From a bacterium (GTDB lineage Bacteria > Oederibacteriota > PGYV01 > DSBP01), in NCBI GenBank assembly GCA_011049465.1, contig DSBP01000315.1, positions 1 to 10,064 on the forward strand: a stretch of 10,064 nucleotides of DNA, read 5' to 3'. The notes under the pieces are model-generated. The model did no database searches, was not told where the DNA came from, and saw nothing but the letters and a program-made list of their open reading frames with translations. This document shows, one piece after another, positions 1 through 6,884 of the stretch; the stretch's first letter is position 1; the number at the start of each line of letters is the position of its first letter. The translations under genes and the position numbers were made by a program.

Positions 1-296
1 GAATCATAGCGAACAGGCTGCTTATGCCCTATGACCCCACACCCGAAAAACTCACCACGTATGAGTGCGGCGTTGACCCTGTGGGCAGCGGCAACTTCAG
101 GTATAACATCAGGTTTTATGTCTTCGCCCTTTTATACGTCATATTCGCCGTAGAGGCGGTCTTCCTCCTGCCGTGGGCGGTTGTTTACACAAAGATGGAA
201 GGGATGCTTCCGCTTGTGGAGGTTCTGATTTTTGTATTCATACTTATCCTCGGGCTCGCCTACGCGTGGAAAAAAGGGGAACTCAAATGGGATTGA
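1..296 (+). CDS. nuoA: NADH-quinone oxidoreductase subunit A, 5'-truncated by window edge
   Basis: This is the C-terminal part of NuoA, a small membrane subunit of complex I at the junction between the quinone-binding arm and the proton-pumping arm. The reading frame is open from base 3, with codons before the Met at 24 reading IIANRLL, which looks like the end of a first membrane helix. The Met at 24 is therefore probably internal and the true start lies upstream. The 97 visible codons compare with a usual length of about 115-140. Visible landmarks are P-x-P-E-K-L followed by YECGVDP, whose Cys matches the conserved TM1-TM2 loop cysteine, then RFYVFALLYVIFAVEAVFLL and a last helix ending in a lysine-rich tail. 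The usual F-D-V-E motif reads F-A-V-E (codon 147-149 is Ala), so a conserved Asp is absent while the Glu remains. The stop overlaps the start of nuoB by 10 bases. Confidence 0.95.
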   Translation, partial: IIANRLLMPYDPTPEKLTTYECGVDPVGSGNFRYNIRFYVFALLYVIFAVEAVFLLPWAVVYTKMEGMLPLVEVLIFVFILILGLAYAWKKGELKWD

Positions 297-793
297 TGAA
301 CGGCGTTGACAATGAACTGATAAAAAAGATTCCCGGCGCCCCTGTAATCATGACATCCGTTGAGTGGGCAATAAACGCCTCCCGCGCGAACTCGCTTTGG
401 ACCGTGACTTTCGGGCTTCGCTGCTGCGCCATTGAGATGATGCATACGGGAGGGACAAAGACAGACTGGTCGCGTTTCGGGTTTGAAGTGCCGGCTGCCT
501 CGCCGAGGCGCGCGGACGTAATGGTAGTCGCGGGCACGGTCTCCAAAAAAATGGCGCCTGTCGTAAAGAGGCTCTACGAGCAGATGCCCGGCCCCAAATA
601 CGTCATGGCAATGGGCGCTTGCGCGATTTCGGGGGGGCCTTTTATTTATGATTCATACTCGGTCGTTATGGGTGTTGACAAGCTCATACCTGTTGATGTT
701 TACATACCGGGCTGCCCGCCGAGGCCCGAGGCGCTGATTGACGGATTCATAAAGCTTCAGAAGAAAATAATGGCGCAGAAAATCAGGAAGTGA
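287..793 (+). CDS. nuoB: NADH-quinone oxidoreductase subunit B (cluster N2 subunit)
   Basis: NuoB is the peripheral-arm subunit that binds cluster N2, the last iron-sulfur centre before quinone. With the ATG at 287 it is 168 residues, normal for the family. This start has a GGGGA ribosome site at 276-280 with a 6-base spacer; an in-frame ATG at 296 is the alternative, and the frame also extends further upstream inside nuoA, where no start is plausible. The four N2 ligands are visible: Cys46-Cys47 in FGLRCCAIEMM, Cys112 in MAMGACAISGG and Cys143 in YIPGCPPRPEA. Also conserved are RFGFEVPAASPRRADVMVVAGTV and KMAPVVKRLYEQMPGPK. The gene overlaps nuoA by 10 bases and ends 3 bases before nuoC, which suggests translational coupling. 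Family identity is secure; only the exact start is slightly uncertain. Confidence 0.97.
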   Translation: MGLMNGVDNELIKKIPGAPVIMTSVEWAINASRANSLWTVTFGLRCCAIEMMHTGGTKTDWSRFGFEVPAASPRRADVMVVAGTVSKKMAPVVKRLYEQMPGPKYVMAMGACAISGGPFIYDSYSVVMGVDKLIPVDVYIPGCPPRPEALIDGFIKLQKKIMAQKIRK

Positions 794-796
794 AGA

Positions 797-1252
797 GTGA
801 CTGTCCGGGAACTGCTTGAAAAGATTAAACAAAAGGCTGAAATAGAGGATTCAAAAGAGGATCTGGGCGTATTAAACGCTTATGTGAAGCCCTCCTCGCT
901 GCGTTCCCTCCTTATATATATGAGGGACAGCCTGGGTTTTGACTGGATGAGTTTTATGACAGCGCTTGACATGCCGCAGGAAAACACAATTGAGGCCGTG
1001 TATGAGCTCTTTTCAAACAGCTCAAAGGACAGCGCGAGGATAAAGGTGAAACTGAGCAGGCAGGCCGCGGAGGTTGAGACAGTATCCGATATTTACAGGA
1101 CAGCTGAGTGGCACGAGCGGGAAGCGGCAGAGATGTTCGGTATCACGTTTAAAAACCATCCTCATCCCGAAAACCTGATTTTAACGCCTGATATCAAGGC
1201 GCCGCTGAGGAAGGATTTCAGCGGCGGAGACATGAAAAGGATGCCGGAATAA
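797..1252 (+). CDS. nuoC: NADH-quinone oxidoreductase subunit C (30 kDa type)
   Basis: NuoC is a cofactor-free peripheral-arm subunit that packs against NuoD, NuoB and NuoI. The start is a GTG at 797 preceded by AGGAAG (785-790) with a 6-base spacer; the next in-frame Met is residue 42, too late. At 151 residues it is on the short side for the family. The 30-kDa signature occupies residues 104-141, with EWHEREAAEMFGITF, then HPHPENLIL and ending PLRKDF. The common GHP of this signature reads NHP, and the position after the E-R-E core has Ala-Ala-Glu where many homologues have V-Y-D, so the motif is somewhat divergent but intact. It is a separate gene, not the nuoCD fusion of enterobacteria. 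It is followed by a 67-base gap with repeats, one of only two real breaks in the operon. Confidence 0.95.
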   Translation: MTVRELLEKIKQKAEIEDSKEDLGVLNAYVKPSSLRSLLIYMRDSLGFDWMSFMTALDMPQENTIEAVYELFSNSSKDSARIKVKLSRQAAEVETVSDIYRTAEWHEREAAEMFGITFKNHPHPENLILTPDIKAPLRKDFSGGDMKRMPE

Positions 1253-1253
1253 G

Positions 1254-1319
1254 GAAAACTGAAAGTTGAAAACTGAAAGTTGAAAATTAAGAAAAAAACC
1301 GGAAAAGAAACGGAAAAAA
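1254..1319 (+). repeat. Heptad-periodic repeat and purine tract between nuoC and nuoD
   Basis: Five consecutive 7-base units run from 1254 to 1288: GAAAACT, GAAAGTT, GAAAACT, GAAAGTT, GAAAATT, so the first 14 bases are repeated exactly. From 1289 to 1319 the sequence is nearly all purine (A-rich, broken only by CC and one C), ending in CGGA at 1311-1314, the only candidate ribosome site for nuoD. The same 7-base period recurs in the nuoK-nuoL gap and downstream of nuoN. I see no inverted repeat that would act as a terminator. No function is assigned. Confidence 0.75.
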
Positions 1320-2447
1320 ATGGAACAGAAGACGGCTTTTGAGATACAGGAGCTTACATCAGACGAATATGTGTTAAGCATGGGGCCTCAGCATCCGGCT
1401 ACTCACGGCGTGCTGCGCATACTGCTCCGGATGGACGGCGAGGTTGTCGTAAACCTTCAGCCCGACCCGGGCTACATACATTCAAGCATAGAGAAGATAT
1501 GCGAGAACAGGAAATATGACCAGGTAATGCCCTATACGGACAGGATGGATTACCTCTCCGCTGTGAGCTACAACCTGGCTTATGCCCTGGCTGTTGAAAA
1601 ACTGATGGGGCTGGAGGTGCCGAACCGCGGCCGGCACATAAGGGTTATCCTTGCCGAGATGAACAGGATAATGAGCCATCTGCTCTGGTTCGCCGCGTAC
1701 GGGATAGACATGGGAGCGCTTACGCCCATATGGTACGCTTTCCGCGAGAGGGAAAATCTAATCACGCTCATAGAAATGCAGACAGGCAACAGGCTGACGC
1801 ATCATGCCTTAAGAATCGGCGGCGTGAAAAACGACCTGCCGACGGGATTTGTGGAAGGGCTCAATAAGTTCCTGGAAAATTTCAATGATATGGTGGATGA
1901 GTACGAGGCGCTTTTTATTGACAATGTTATTTTTAAGGCAAGGACAAAATCCATAGGCGTGCTGAAAAAAGAGAATGCCATAAGCTACGGCGTTACTGGC
2001 CCGAATTTAAGGGCATCGGGCTGTGATATTGACCTGAGAAAACTGGCTCCATACTCGGGTTATGAGAATTTTTCGTTTGAGGTTTGTTCGGAAAAAAACG
2101 GCGACTCCTGGGACAGATGCAAAATAAGGATGAATGAGATGAGGCAGAGCGCTTCCATCTTGAGGCAGGCGATTGACACCCTGCCTGAAGGCGAAATTTC
2201 GGCCAAGGCCCCGAAGATAATCAAGCCGACGCCCGGCGGCTGTTACGCCAAGGTTGAAGGCCCGAGAGGCGAAGTGGGCGCTTATGTGGTGAGCGCGGGA
2301 ACCGATAAGCCCTACAGGGTCAAATTCAGGAGCCCGTCGTTCTCGAATTTGAGCGCCTTAAACGAAATGTGCGCGGGCGTTAAGATAGCCGACCTTGTCG
2401 CGATAATGGGAAGCCTGGACATTGTAATACCGGAGATAGACAGATGA
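1320..2447 (+). CDS. nuoD: NADH-quinone oxidoreductase subunit D (49 kDa type)
   Basis: NuoD is the 49-kDa subunit that forms the quinone-binding pocket with NuoB and NuoH. It descends from the large subunit of NiFe hydrogenases but has lost the metal ligands. At 375 residues it is a usual stand-alone length. Visible features are GPQHPATHGVLRI (residues 22-34), whose histidines line the quinone site, and PYTDRMDYLS (71-80), where Tyr78 corresponds to the tyrosine that contacts the quinone head in studied homologues. RVILAEMNRIMSHLLW, GVTGPNLRASGCDIDLRK and the C-terminal GSLDIVIPEIDR are also typical. The ATG at 1320 follows an A-run with only a weak CGGA ribosome site at 1311-1314, so initiation looks poorer than for neighbouring genes; no better start exists before the conserved core. 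The stop is one base from the possible nuoH start, with no nuoE, F or G between. Confidence 0.97.
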   Translation: MEQKTAFEIQELTSDEYVLSMGPQHPATHGVLRILLRMDGEVVVNLQPDPGYIHSSIEKICENRKYDQVMPYTDRMDYLSAVSYNLAYALAVEKLMGLEVPNRGRHIRVILAEMNRIMSHLLWFAAYGIDMGALTPIWYAFRERENLITLIEMQTGNRLTHHALRIGGVKNDLPTGFVEGLNKFLENFNDMVDEYEALFIDNVIFKARTKSIGVLKKENAISYGVTGPNLRASGCDIDLRKLAPYSGYENFSFEVCSEKNGDSWDRCKIRMNEMRQSASILRQAIDTLPEGEISAKAPKIIKPTPGGCYAKVEGPRGEVGAYVVSAGTDKPYRVKFRSPSFSNLSALNEMCAGVKIADLVAIMGSLDIVIPEIDR

Positions 2448-2448
2448 C

Positions 2449-3522
2449 ATGGAAAACGGGGAAGAGATGGAACTGATAAGAGAACTGCTGTATAATTCAG
2501 GAGAGCCGCTGTCGGAGTTTTACCGGTGGCTGCACAAAGCATGGGCGGGATTCAGCGTGCCGCCGGTCTTTCTTGACCTTATGATACAGTTTGCGGTCGC
2601 GGCTGCCGTATTCGGGTTCGTAGCCGTAAACGCGCTGTGGATTATATATTATGAAAGAAAGTTCTCGGCAAAGCTGCAGATAAGGATAGGGCCAAACAGG
2701 GTCGGGCCGCTCGGCCTGCTCCAGACCGTGGCTGACACGGTCAAGCTTCTTATTAAGGAAGACATAAACCCGTCAAAGGTTGACAGGGTAGTATTCATAC
2801 TGGCGCCGGGTATTGTTTTTCTCGGAACATTTTTAACCATGCTCGTTATACCCTTCGGCAACGGCCTTATTGCCGCTGACTTGAGCATAGGGATTCTTTA
2901 CATACTGGCTGTCAGCGGACTGGCTGTAATAGGGCTGCTCGCGGGCGGGTGGGCATCCAACAACAAATACTCGCTCATGGGCGGCATGCGCTCTGCGGCG
3001 CAGATAGTGGCCTATGAGATACCTGTGCTTGTGGTAATACTCGGCATAGTGATGCTGGCCGGCACGATGAAGATGGGCGGCATAGTTGAGGCGCAGGCAG
3101 GGTACAGGTGGTTTGTCATATACCAGCCGATAGCGTTCCTGATTTTTCTGATAGCGGCAAACGCCGAGATAAACAGGGCGCCCTTTGACCTGCCCGAGGC
3201 AGAGTCCGAGCTTGTGTCGGGTTTCATAACGGAATATTCGGGGATGAAGTTCGCCTTTTTCTTCCTGGCGGAATACACAAACCTGTTTATAGTGAGCGCT
3301 GTCGCCGTGACGCTCTTTCTGGGCGGATGGGAAGGCCCGTTTTTTCCGCCGTTTGTATGGTTCATCATCAAGACTTACGCTGTTGTCACTGTCCTTATGT
3401 GGATGCGCTGGACATTCCCGAGAATCAGGGTGGACCACCTGATGCAGTTCTCGTGGAAATACCTGCTGCCTATTGCGCTTGTAAACCTGCTGGTTACGGC
3501 GATAGTCATTAAATTTATCTAA
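2449..3522 (+). CDS. nuoH: NADH-quinone oxidoreductase subunit H
   Basis: NuoH is the membrane subunit that holds the quinone entry channel and transmits the redox signal to the pumping arm. From the ATG at 2449 it is 357 residues. An ATG at 2467 (residue 7) has a clearer ribosome site (GGGGAAG, 2458-2464), so the first six residues may not be translated. The N-terminus before the first helix (about residues 45-67) looks longer than usual. Conserved loops are all present: YYERKFSAKLQIRIGPNRVG (68-87), GWASNNKYSLMGGMRSAAQ (167-185) with Glu190 just after, and the acidic quinone-channel stretch from Glu240 through PFDLPEAESELVSGF (245-259) to TEYSGMKF with Glu262. About eight hydrophobic helices can be traced. 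Nothing in it suggests loss of function. The gene lies 1 base after nuoD and 9 bases before nuoI. Confidence 0.97.
   Translation: MENGEEMELIRELLYNSGEPLSEFYRWLHKAWAGFSVPPVFLDLMIQFAVAAAVFGFVAVNALWIIYYERKFSAKLQIRIGPNRVGPLGLLQTVADTVKLLIKEDINPSKVDRVVFILAPGIVFLGTFLTMLVIPFGNGLIAADLSIGILYILAVSGLAVIGLLAGGWASNNKYSLMGGMRSAAQIVAYEIPVLVVILGIVMLAGTMKMGGIVEAQAGYRWFVIYQPIAFLIFLIAANAEINRAPFDLPEAESELVSGFITEYSGMKFAFFFLAEYTNLFIVSAVAVTLFLGGWEGPFFPPFVWFIIKTYAVVTVLMWMRWTFPRIRVDHLMQFSWKYLLPIALVNLLVTAIVIKFI
2458..2464 (+). promoter_or_regulatory. Ribosome binding site favouring the internal nuoH start
   Basis: GGGGAAG lies just ahead of the in-frame ATG at 2467. The upstream ATG at 2449 has only a GGAG at 2432-2435, about 13 bases away. 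This favours 2467 on ribosome-site grounds, while the one-base spacing from the nuoD stop would allow re-initiation at 2449. The choice is unresolved from sequence alone. Confidence 0.45.
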
Positions 3523-3531
3523 AGGAGATGT

Positions 3532-4050
3532 ATGTTTAAGTACGCGGCAGATATCATAAAAGGAGTGTTGAGCCTGTGCGAGGGGCTTGGCGTCACACTG
3601 AAGCATTTTTTCAGGAAGCCTTTTACGCTCCGGTATCCTGATGTGCGGCCCGAAATACCGCTCCGCTTCAGGGGGCGGCTCGTGCTTCCTGTTGACCCTG
3701 ACAAAGGCGCTCACAGGTGCACTGCCTGCATGATGTGCGTCAAGGCGTGCCCGAACCGCTCCATAGAGATTGAAAAAGAGACAGGGGAAGACGGTAAGCC
3801 AAAGCCCAGGGCGGCGAAGTATTATTACAACCTCGGCACCTGTATTTTCTGCAATATGTGCGTTGAGTCGTGCCCGTTCGCGGCGATTGTGATGTCGGAT
3901 GAATATGAGCTGGCGGTTTATGACAGGGAAACCCTCATGCAGGAGCTCACGGCTGAAAACCTGAGGCTCGACGGCGCAAAGGGCGCGTGGTGGAAGTCGA
4001 AATTCAGGGAAGAAACCGCGGCCGGAAAAGGGGAGGCTTCAAATGGCTGA
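3532..4050 (+). CDS. nuoI: NADH-quinone oxidoreductase subunit I (two 4Fe-4S clusters)
   Basis: NuoI is the ferredoxin-like peripheral subunit that passes electrons through two 4Fe-4S clusters (N6a and N6b) to cluster N2 in NuoB. It has 172 residues, within the family range. The two C-x2-C-x2-C-x3-C-P motifs are Cys63-66-69-73 (CTACMMCVKACP) and Cys104-107-110-114 (CIFCNMCVESCP), all eight ligands present. The N-terminus (about 1-30) is an amphipathic helix with basic residues, as expected for lying on the membrane beside NuoH. The last 20 or so residues are charged and poorly conserved. The ATG at 3532 is preceded by AAAGGAG (3521-3527), a strong ribosome site that overlaps the nuoH stop. 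The 3' end overlaps nuoJ by 8 bases. In the absence of nuoEFG here, this subunit could be where an external low-potential donor hands over electrons, which is inference. Confidence 0.97.
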   Translation: MFKYAADIIKGVLSLCEGLGVTLKHFFRKPFTLRYPDVRPEIPLRFRGRLVLPVDPDKGAHRCTACMMCVKACPNRSIEIEKETGEDGKPKPRAAKYYYNLGTCIFCNMCVESCPFAAIVMSDEYELAVYDRETLMQELTAENLRLDGAKGAWWKSKFREETAAGKGEASNG

Positions 4051-4555
4051 GTCAATCCTGTTTTACGGATTCGCGGCAATGATACTCATAGCAGGGCTCA
4101 TGGTTGTAATATCAAGAAACCTTTTCCACGCGGCGCTCTGGCTAGCGCTTTCGCTCTTTGGAGTCGCGGGAATTTACGTGCTTTTGAGCTCCTATTTTGT
4201 GGCGGGCATACAGGTTCTCATATATATAGGCGCTGTTGTTGTCCTGACCATATTTGTGATTAACATGACAAGGGAAATTACGGGCGACATGAACGCGCCG
4301 CGCAAAACGGCTGTTGTCCCGGCTCTCCTGGCCTCCGCGCTCACTGCCGCGCTCATTATCTCGGCAATGCTTAAGACCGACTGGGCCTCAAGGATGTCCA
4401 GGGCGCCCGCGTCAGGCGCTGACAACACAGAACTTATCGGCAGGCTGCTCCTGACGGATTTTGTGGTGCCGTTTGAGGCTGTCTCAATGCTTCTTCTGGC
4501 GGCGCTTATCGGCGCTGTCGTTATCGTATCAAAGGACACGGGAGAGAAAGAATGA
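4043..4555 (+). CDS. nuoJ: NADH-quinone oxidoreductase subunit J
   Basis: NuoJ (ND6-like) is a membrane subunit between NuoH and the antiporter-like subunits. Its third helix carries a pi-bulge segment implicated in coupling. It has 170 residues with five hydrophobic segments. Typical signatures are SRNLFHAALWLALSLFGVA near the N-terminus, FVAGIQVLIYIGAVVVLTIF with the conserved Tyr in the third helix, and a C-terminal GRLLLTDFVVPFEAVSMLLL followed by AALIGAVVIV. The loop between helices 4 and 5 is short and hydrophilic. The start at 4043 has GGGAGG (4031-4036) with a 6-base spacer inside the end of nuoI, and the stop overlaps nuoK in an ATGA, so all three genes look translationally coupled. 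Confidence 0.95.
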   Translation: MAESILFYGFAAMILIAGLMVVISRNLFHAALWLALSLFGVAGIYVLLSSYFVAGIQVLIYIGAVVVLTIFVINMTREITGDMNAPRKTAVVPALLASALTAALIISAMLKTDWASRMSRAPASGADNTELIGRLLLTDFVVPFEAVSMLLLAALIGAVVIVSKDTGEKE

Positions 4556-4860
4556 TTACCCTGATGCATTATACAGTGCTGAGCGCCCTGCTTTTTTCCA
4601 TAGGGATATTCGGCGTGATAACCAGGAAAAACGCGATTACGATTCTTATGTCGCTTGAGCTTATATTTAACGCGGTCAACATAAATATGGTGGCTTTTTC
4701 AAAGTTTGTGGCGCCGTCAGCGGCCCAGGGAGAGCTCTTCGCGCTCTTTATCATAGCGGTCGCGGCCGCGGAGAGCGTGCTTGCGCTTGCGATAATACTG
4801 GCGATTTACAGAAGAAGGCGCGTTGTAAACGCGGACGAAATGAGGCTGATGCGCAATTGA
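4552..4860 (+). CDS. nuoK: NADH-quinone oxidoreductase subunit K
   Basis: NuoK (ND4L-like, related to MrpC) is a three-helix membrane subunit that links NuoJ to the antiporter-like subunits in the chain of charged residues across the membrane arm. It has 102 residues, the normal size. The two membrane glutamates important for proton transfer are present: Glu36 in ILMSLELIFNAVN and Glu74 in AVAAAESVLALA (equivalent to Glu36 and Glu72 of E. coli). The C-terminus is a short basic tail. The ATG at 4552 overlaps the nuoJ stop by 4 bases; Met5 at 4564 is an alternative start but is less well placed for coupling. A heptad-repeat gap begins right at the stop codon. Confidence 0.96.
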   Translation: MITLMHYTVLSALLFSIGIFGVITRKNAITILMSLELIFNAVNINMVAFSKFVAPSAAQGELFALFIIAVAAAESVLALAIILAIYRRRRVVNADEMRLMRN

Positions 4861-4948
4861 AATTTTGAATTTTAAATTTGCAAGTGAAAGATTAGGGCTA
4901 AAAGCAAGGCAGTAGTTGAATTTGAACTTGAAACATGAAGCTTGAAAC
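4855..4948 (+). repeat. Degenerate heptad-periodic repeats between nuoK and nuoL
   Basis: The 110-base gap between nuoK and nuoL holds two blocks of 7-base periodic sequence. The first, 4855-4889, starts on the last codons of nuoK and contains units such as ATTTTGA, ATTTTAA and ATTTGCA. The second, 4914-4948, reads AGTTGAA, TTTGAAC, TTGAAAC, ATGAAGC, TTGAAAC, a TTGAA-type consensus. The bases between (4890-4913) keep only a vague periodicity. The block shares the 13-mer AAATTTTGAATTT (4860-4872) with the region after nuoN (9828-9840). No coding potential or terminator is visible here. Confidence 0.7.
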
Positions 4949-4954
4949 TGTACT

Positions 4955-4962
4955 TAAGGAGG
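4955..4962 (+). promoter_or_regulatory. Strong ribosome binding site for nuoL
   Basis: TAAGGAGG is a full match to the anti-Shine-Dalgarno core and lies 8 bases before the GTG at 4971. A second AAGGA (4966-4970) abuts the GTG and is too close to act alone. The strong site makes sense because nuoL, unlike most genes here, is separated from its upstream neighbour and cannot rely on coupling. Confidence 0.8.
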
Positions 4963-4970
4963 ATTAAGGA

Positions 4971-6884
4971 GTGAACCAGTACTTGACAGCAGGGCTTCTT
5001 ATACCGGTGCTTCCGCTTGCGGCGTTTGTGATTATCTCCGCGTTTGCGGGGCGTTATAAGATGGCAAGCGCGTTGACGGCCATAACAGCGATGGCAGGGT
5101 CGTTTCTTCTGGCGCTTTATGTGCTGTCTTCGCAGCTGGCGCCGCATCCCGCGGCTTATGAGCTGAGCCTGCCCTGGATGCACATCGGTGATGTGCGCAT
5201 GGACATAGGCATACTCATAAACCCCCTTACATCAATAATGCTCATAGTGGTCACGTCCATAAGCCTGCTTGTCCTTATCTATTCCGTGGGGTATATGAAA
5301 GGGGACGAAAGCTTCTCGAGGTTCTTCGGATTCATATCATTATTTTCCTTCTCCATGCTTGGGATAGTCATTTCAAACAACCTGATTCAGCTTTACATTT
5401 TCTGGGAGCTTGTGGGGCTCTCCTCATATCTTCTCATTGGTTTTTGGTATCAAAAGCCCGAAGCTTCGGCAGCGGCTAAAAAGGCCTTTGTTGTCACCCG
5501 TTTCGGCGACCTCGGGTTTCTTGCGGGAATACTGATACTCGGGTTTAACGCGGGAACATTCAACTTCCTTGAGATGGAGGCGTGGGCGCGCACAGCGGTG
5601 AGCGTCGGAGCCATATCAGCGGTGCTCTTTACCGCCGCGGTAATCTGCCTTTTTTCGGGCGCCGCGGGCAAGAGCGGCCAGTTCCCGTTTCACGTCTGGC
5701 TCCCGGACGCGATGGAGGGCCCGACGCCCGTATCAGCGCTGATACACGCGGCAACAATGGTAGCGGCAGGCGTATTCATGGTCGCGAGGCTCTTCGGAAT
5801 ATTCAGCCTCTCGCCCGAGGCAATGATGGTAATAGCGTATATCGGGTGTTTCACCGCGCTGCTGGCGGCTTTAATCGCGCTTACGCAGGAGGATATAAAG
5901 AGGGTTCTCGCTTACTCGACGCTCTCGCAGCTCGGCTTCATGATGCTCGCGCTCGGCGCGGGCGGCTATACAGCCGGCATGTTCCACCTCTTTACGCACG
6001 CTTTTTTCAAGGCTCTTTTATTCCTTGGCGCGGGCAGCGTGATTCACGCGGTACACACAAACAATATATGGAACATGGGCGGCCTGCATAAAAAAATGCC
6101 GGTTACTTCCATAACCTTTCTTGTGGCCGCGCTCGCCATATCCGGGATATTTCCTCTGGCAGGGTTCTGGTCAAAGGATGAGATACTGACCGTGCTTCTT
6201 GATTCGGGCAACAAGCCGCTTTATTACACGGCCTCGTTTACCGCGTTTCTTACGGCTTTTTATATGTTCAGGCTTTACCTGCTCACATTCGCGGGCAAGC
6301 CGAGGGATGAGCGCGCTTACGCTCACGCGCACGAGTCTCCGGCTGTAATGACCGTGCCGCTCATAATACTGGCTGTTCTCTCCGTATCAGCCGGATGGGT
6401 GGCAATACCGGGAATGGAGAAGAATATCGGCACGTTCCTCTATTTTGGGGAGCACCCGCACGGAGCCCCTTTTAATATGGGCGTCGCGGTAAAATCAAGC
6501 GTCATAGCATTAAGCGGAATCGGCCTCGCGCTTATAATGTACCTCTTCGGCGTGTTAAAGCCGGACGCTGTCAGGAAGGCTGCCGGCCCTCTTTACGGCC
6601 TCTCCAAAAACAAGTTCTACATTGACGAGATTTACCTGTTTGTAATAAAAGCCGTATTTCTCAGGCTCGCTGAAATCATAAAATGGTTTGACAGGCACGT
6701 TGTTGACGGCGCGGTCAATTTGAGCGCGTTTATTACGCGCTGGCTCGGCGTGAAGCTGAGGCTCTCAATAACGGGCAGGGTGCAGGATTACGCGCTCTTT
6801 ATATTCTGCGGCGTGATAGTCGTGATAGCGGCTTTCGCGGTATATGACCCCGAAGCGCTTAAAATGTTTGGAGGAAGACAATGA
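4971..6884 (+). CDS. nuoL: NADH-quinone oxidoreductase subunit L (antiporter-like)
   Basis: NuoL is the distal antiporter-like proton pump of complex I, with a long lateral helix that runs along NuoM and NuoN. It has 637 residues, within the family range. Charged residues of the proton path are present: Glu146 in IFWELVGLSSYLLIG, Lys234 in AAGKSGQFPFHVWLPDAM (TM7), His259 in the following helix, Lys347 in THAFFKALLF and Lys402 in AGFWSKDEI. The EDIKRVLAYSTLSQLGFM segment (307-324) is also diagnostic. The C-terminal part, from NKFYIDEIYLF on, is the expected region with the lateral helix and a last membrane anchor near residues 610-628. The start is GTG at 4971 behind a very strong ribosome site. 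The stop overlaps nuoM in an ATGA. Mrp-type antiporters are excluded by the C-terminal extension and the operon context. Confidence 0.97.
   Translation: MNQYLTAGLLIPVLPLAAFVIISAFAGRYKMASALTAITAMAGSFLLALYVLSSQLAPHPAAYELSLPWMHIGDVRMDIGILINPLTSIMLIVVTSISLLVLIYSVGYMKGDESFSRFFGFISLFSFSMLGIVISNNLIQLYIFWELVGLSSYLLIGFWYQKPEASAAAKKAFVVTRFGDLGFLAGILILGFNAGTFNFLEMEAWARTAVSVGAISAVLFTAAVICLFSGAAGKSGQFPFHVWLPDAMEGPTPVSALIHAATMVAAGVFMVARLFGIFSLSPEAMMVIAYIGCFTALLAALIALTQEDIKRVLAYSTLSQLGFMMLALGAGGYTAGMFHLFTHAFFKALLFLGAGSVIHAVHTNNIWNMGGLHKKMPVTSITFLVAALAISGIFPLAGFWSKDEILTVLLDSGNKPLYYTASFTAFLTAFYMFRLYLLTFAGKPRDERAYAHAHESPAVMTVPLIILAVLSVSAGWVAIPGMEKNIGTFLYFGEHPHGAPFNMGVAVKSSVIALSGIGLALIMYLFGVLKPDAVRKAAGPLYGLSKNKFYIDEIYLFVIKAVFLRLAEIIKWFDRHVVDGAVNLSAFITRWLGVKLRLSITGRVQDYALFIFCGVIVVIAAFAVYDPEALKMFGGRQ

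Noticed and set aside
173..286. Upstream extension of nuoB to the ATG at 173
   Set aside because: This would add 38 residues read out of frame through nuoA, with no NuoB similarity; the ATG at 287 has a proper ribosome site and gives the normal length.
2833..3714. Long - strand open frame of 293 codons opposite nuoH and nuoI
   Set aside because: It is antisense to two clear complex I genes, is rich in His, Arg and Tyr as expected of a mirror frame, shows no domain and has no convincing ribosome site. It is a shadow of codon bias.
4922..4956. Sigma-70 promoter before nuoL (TTGAAA at 4928-4933 with 17-base spacer)
   Set aside because: The -10 position reads TACTTA, a poor match, and the TTGAAA is part of the heptad repeat, so the -35 likeness is expected by chance.
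5582..6091. + strand open frame of 169 codons inside nuoL
   Set aside because: It is an out-of-frame reading of nuoL with Gly/Arg-rich, low-complexity composition and no recognisable motif.
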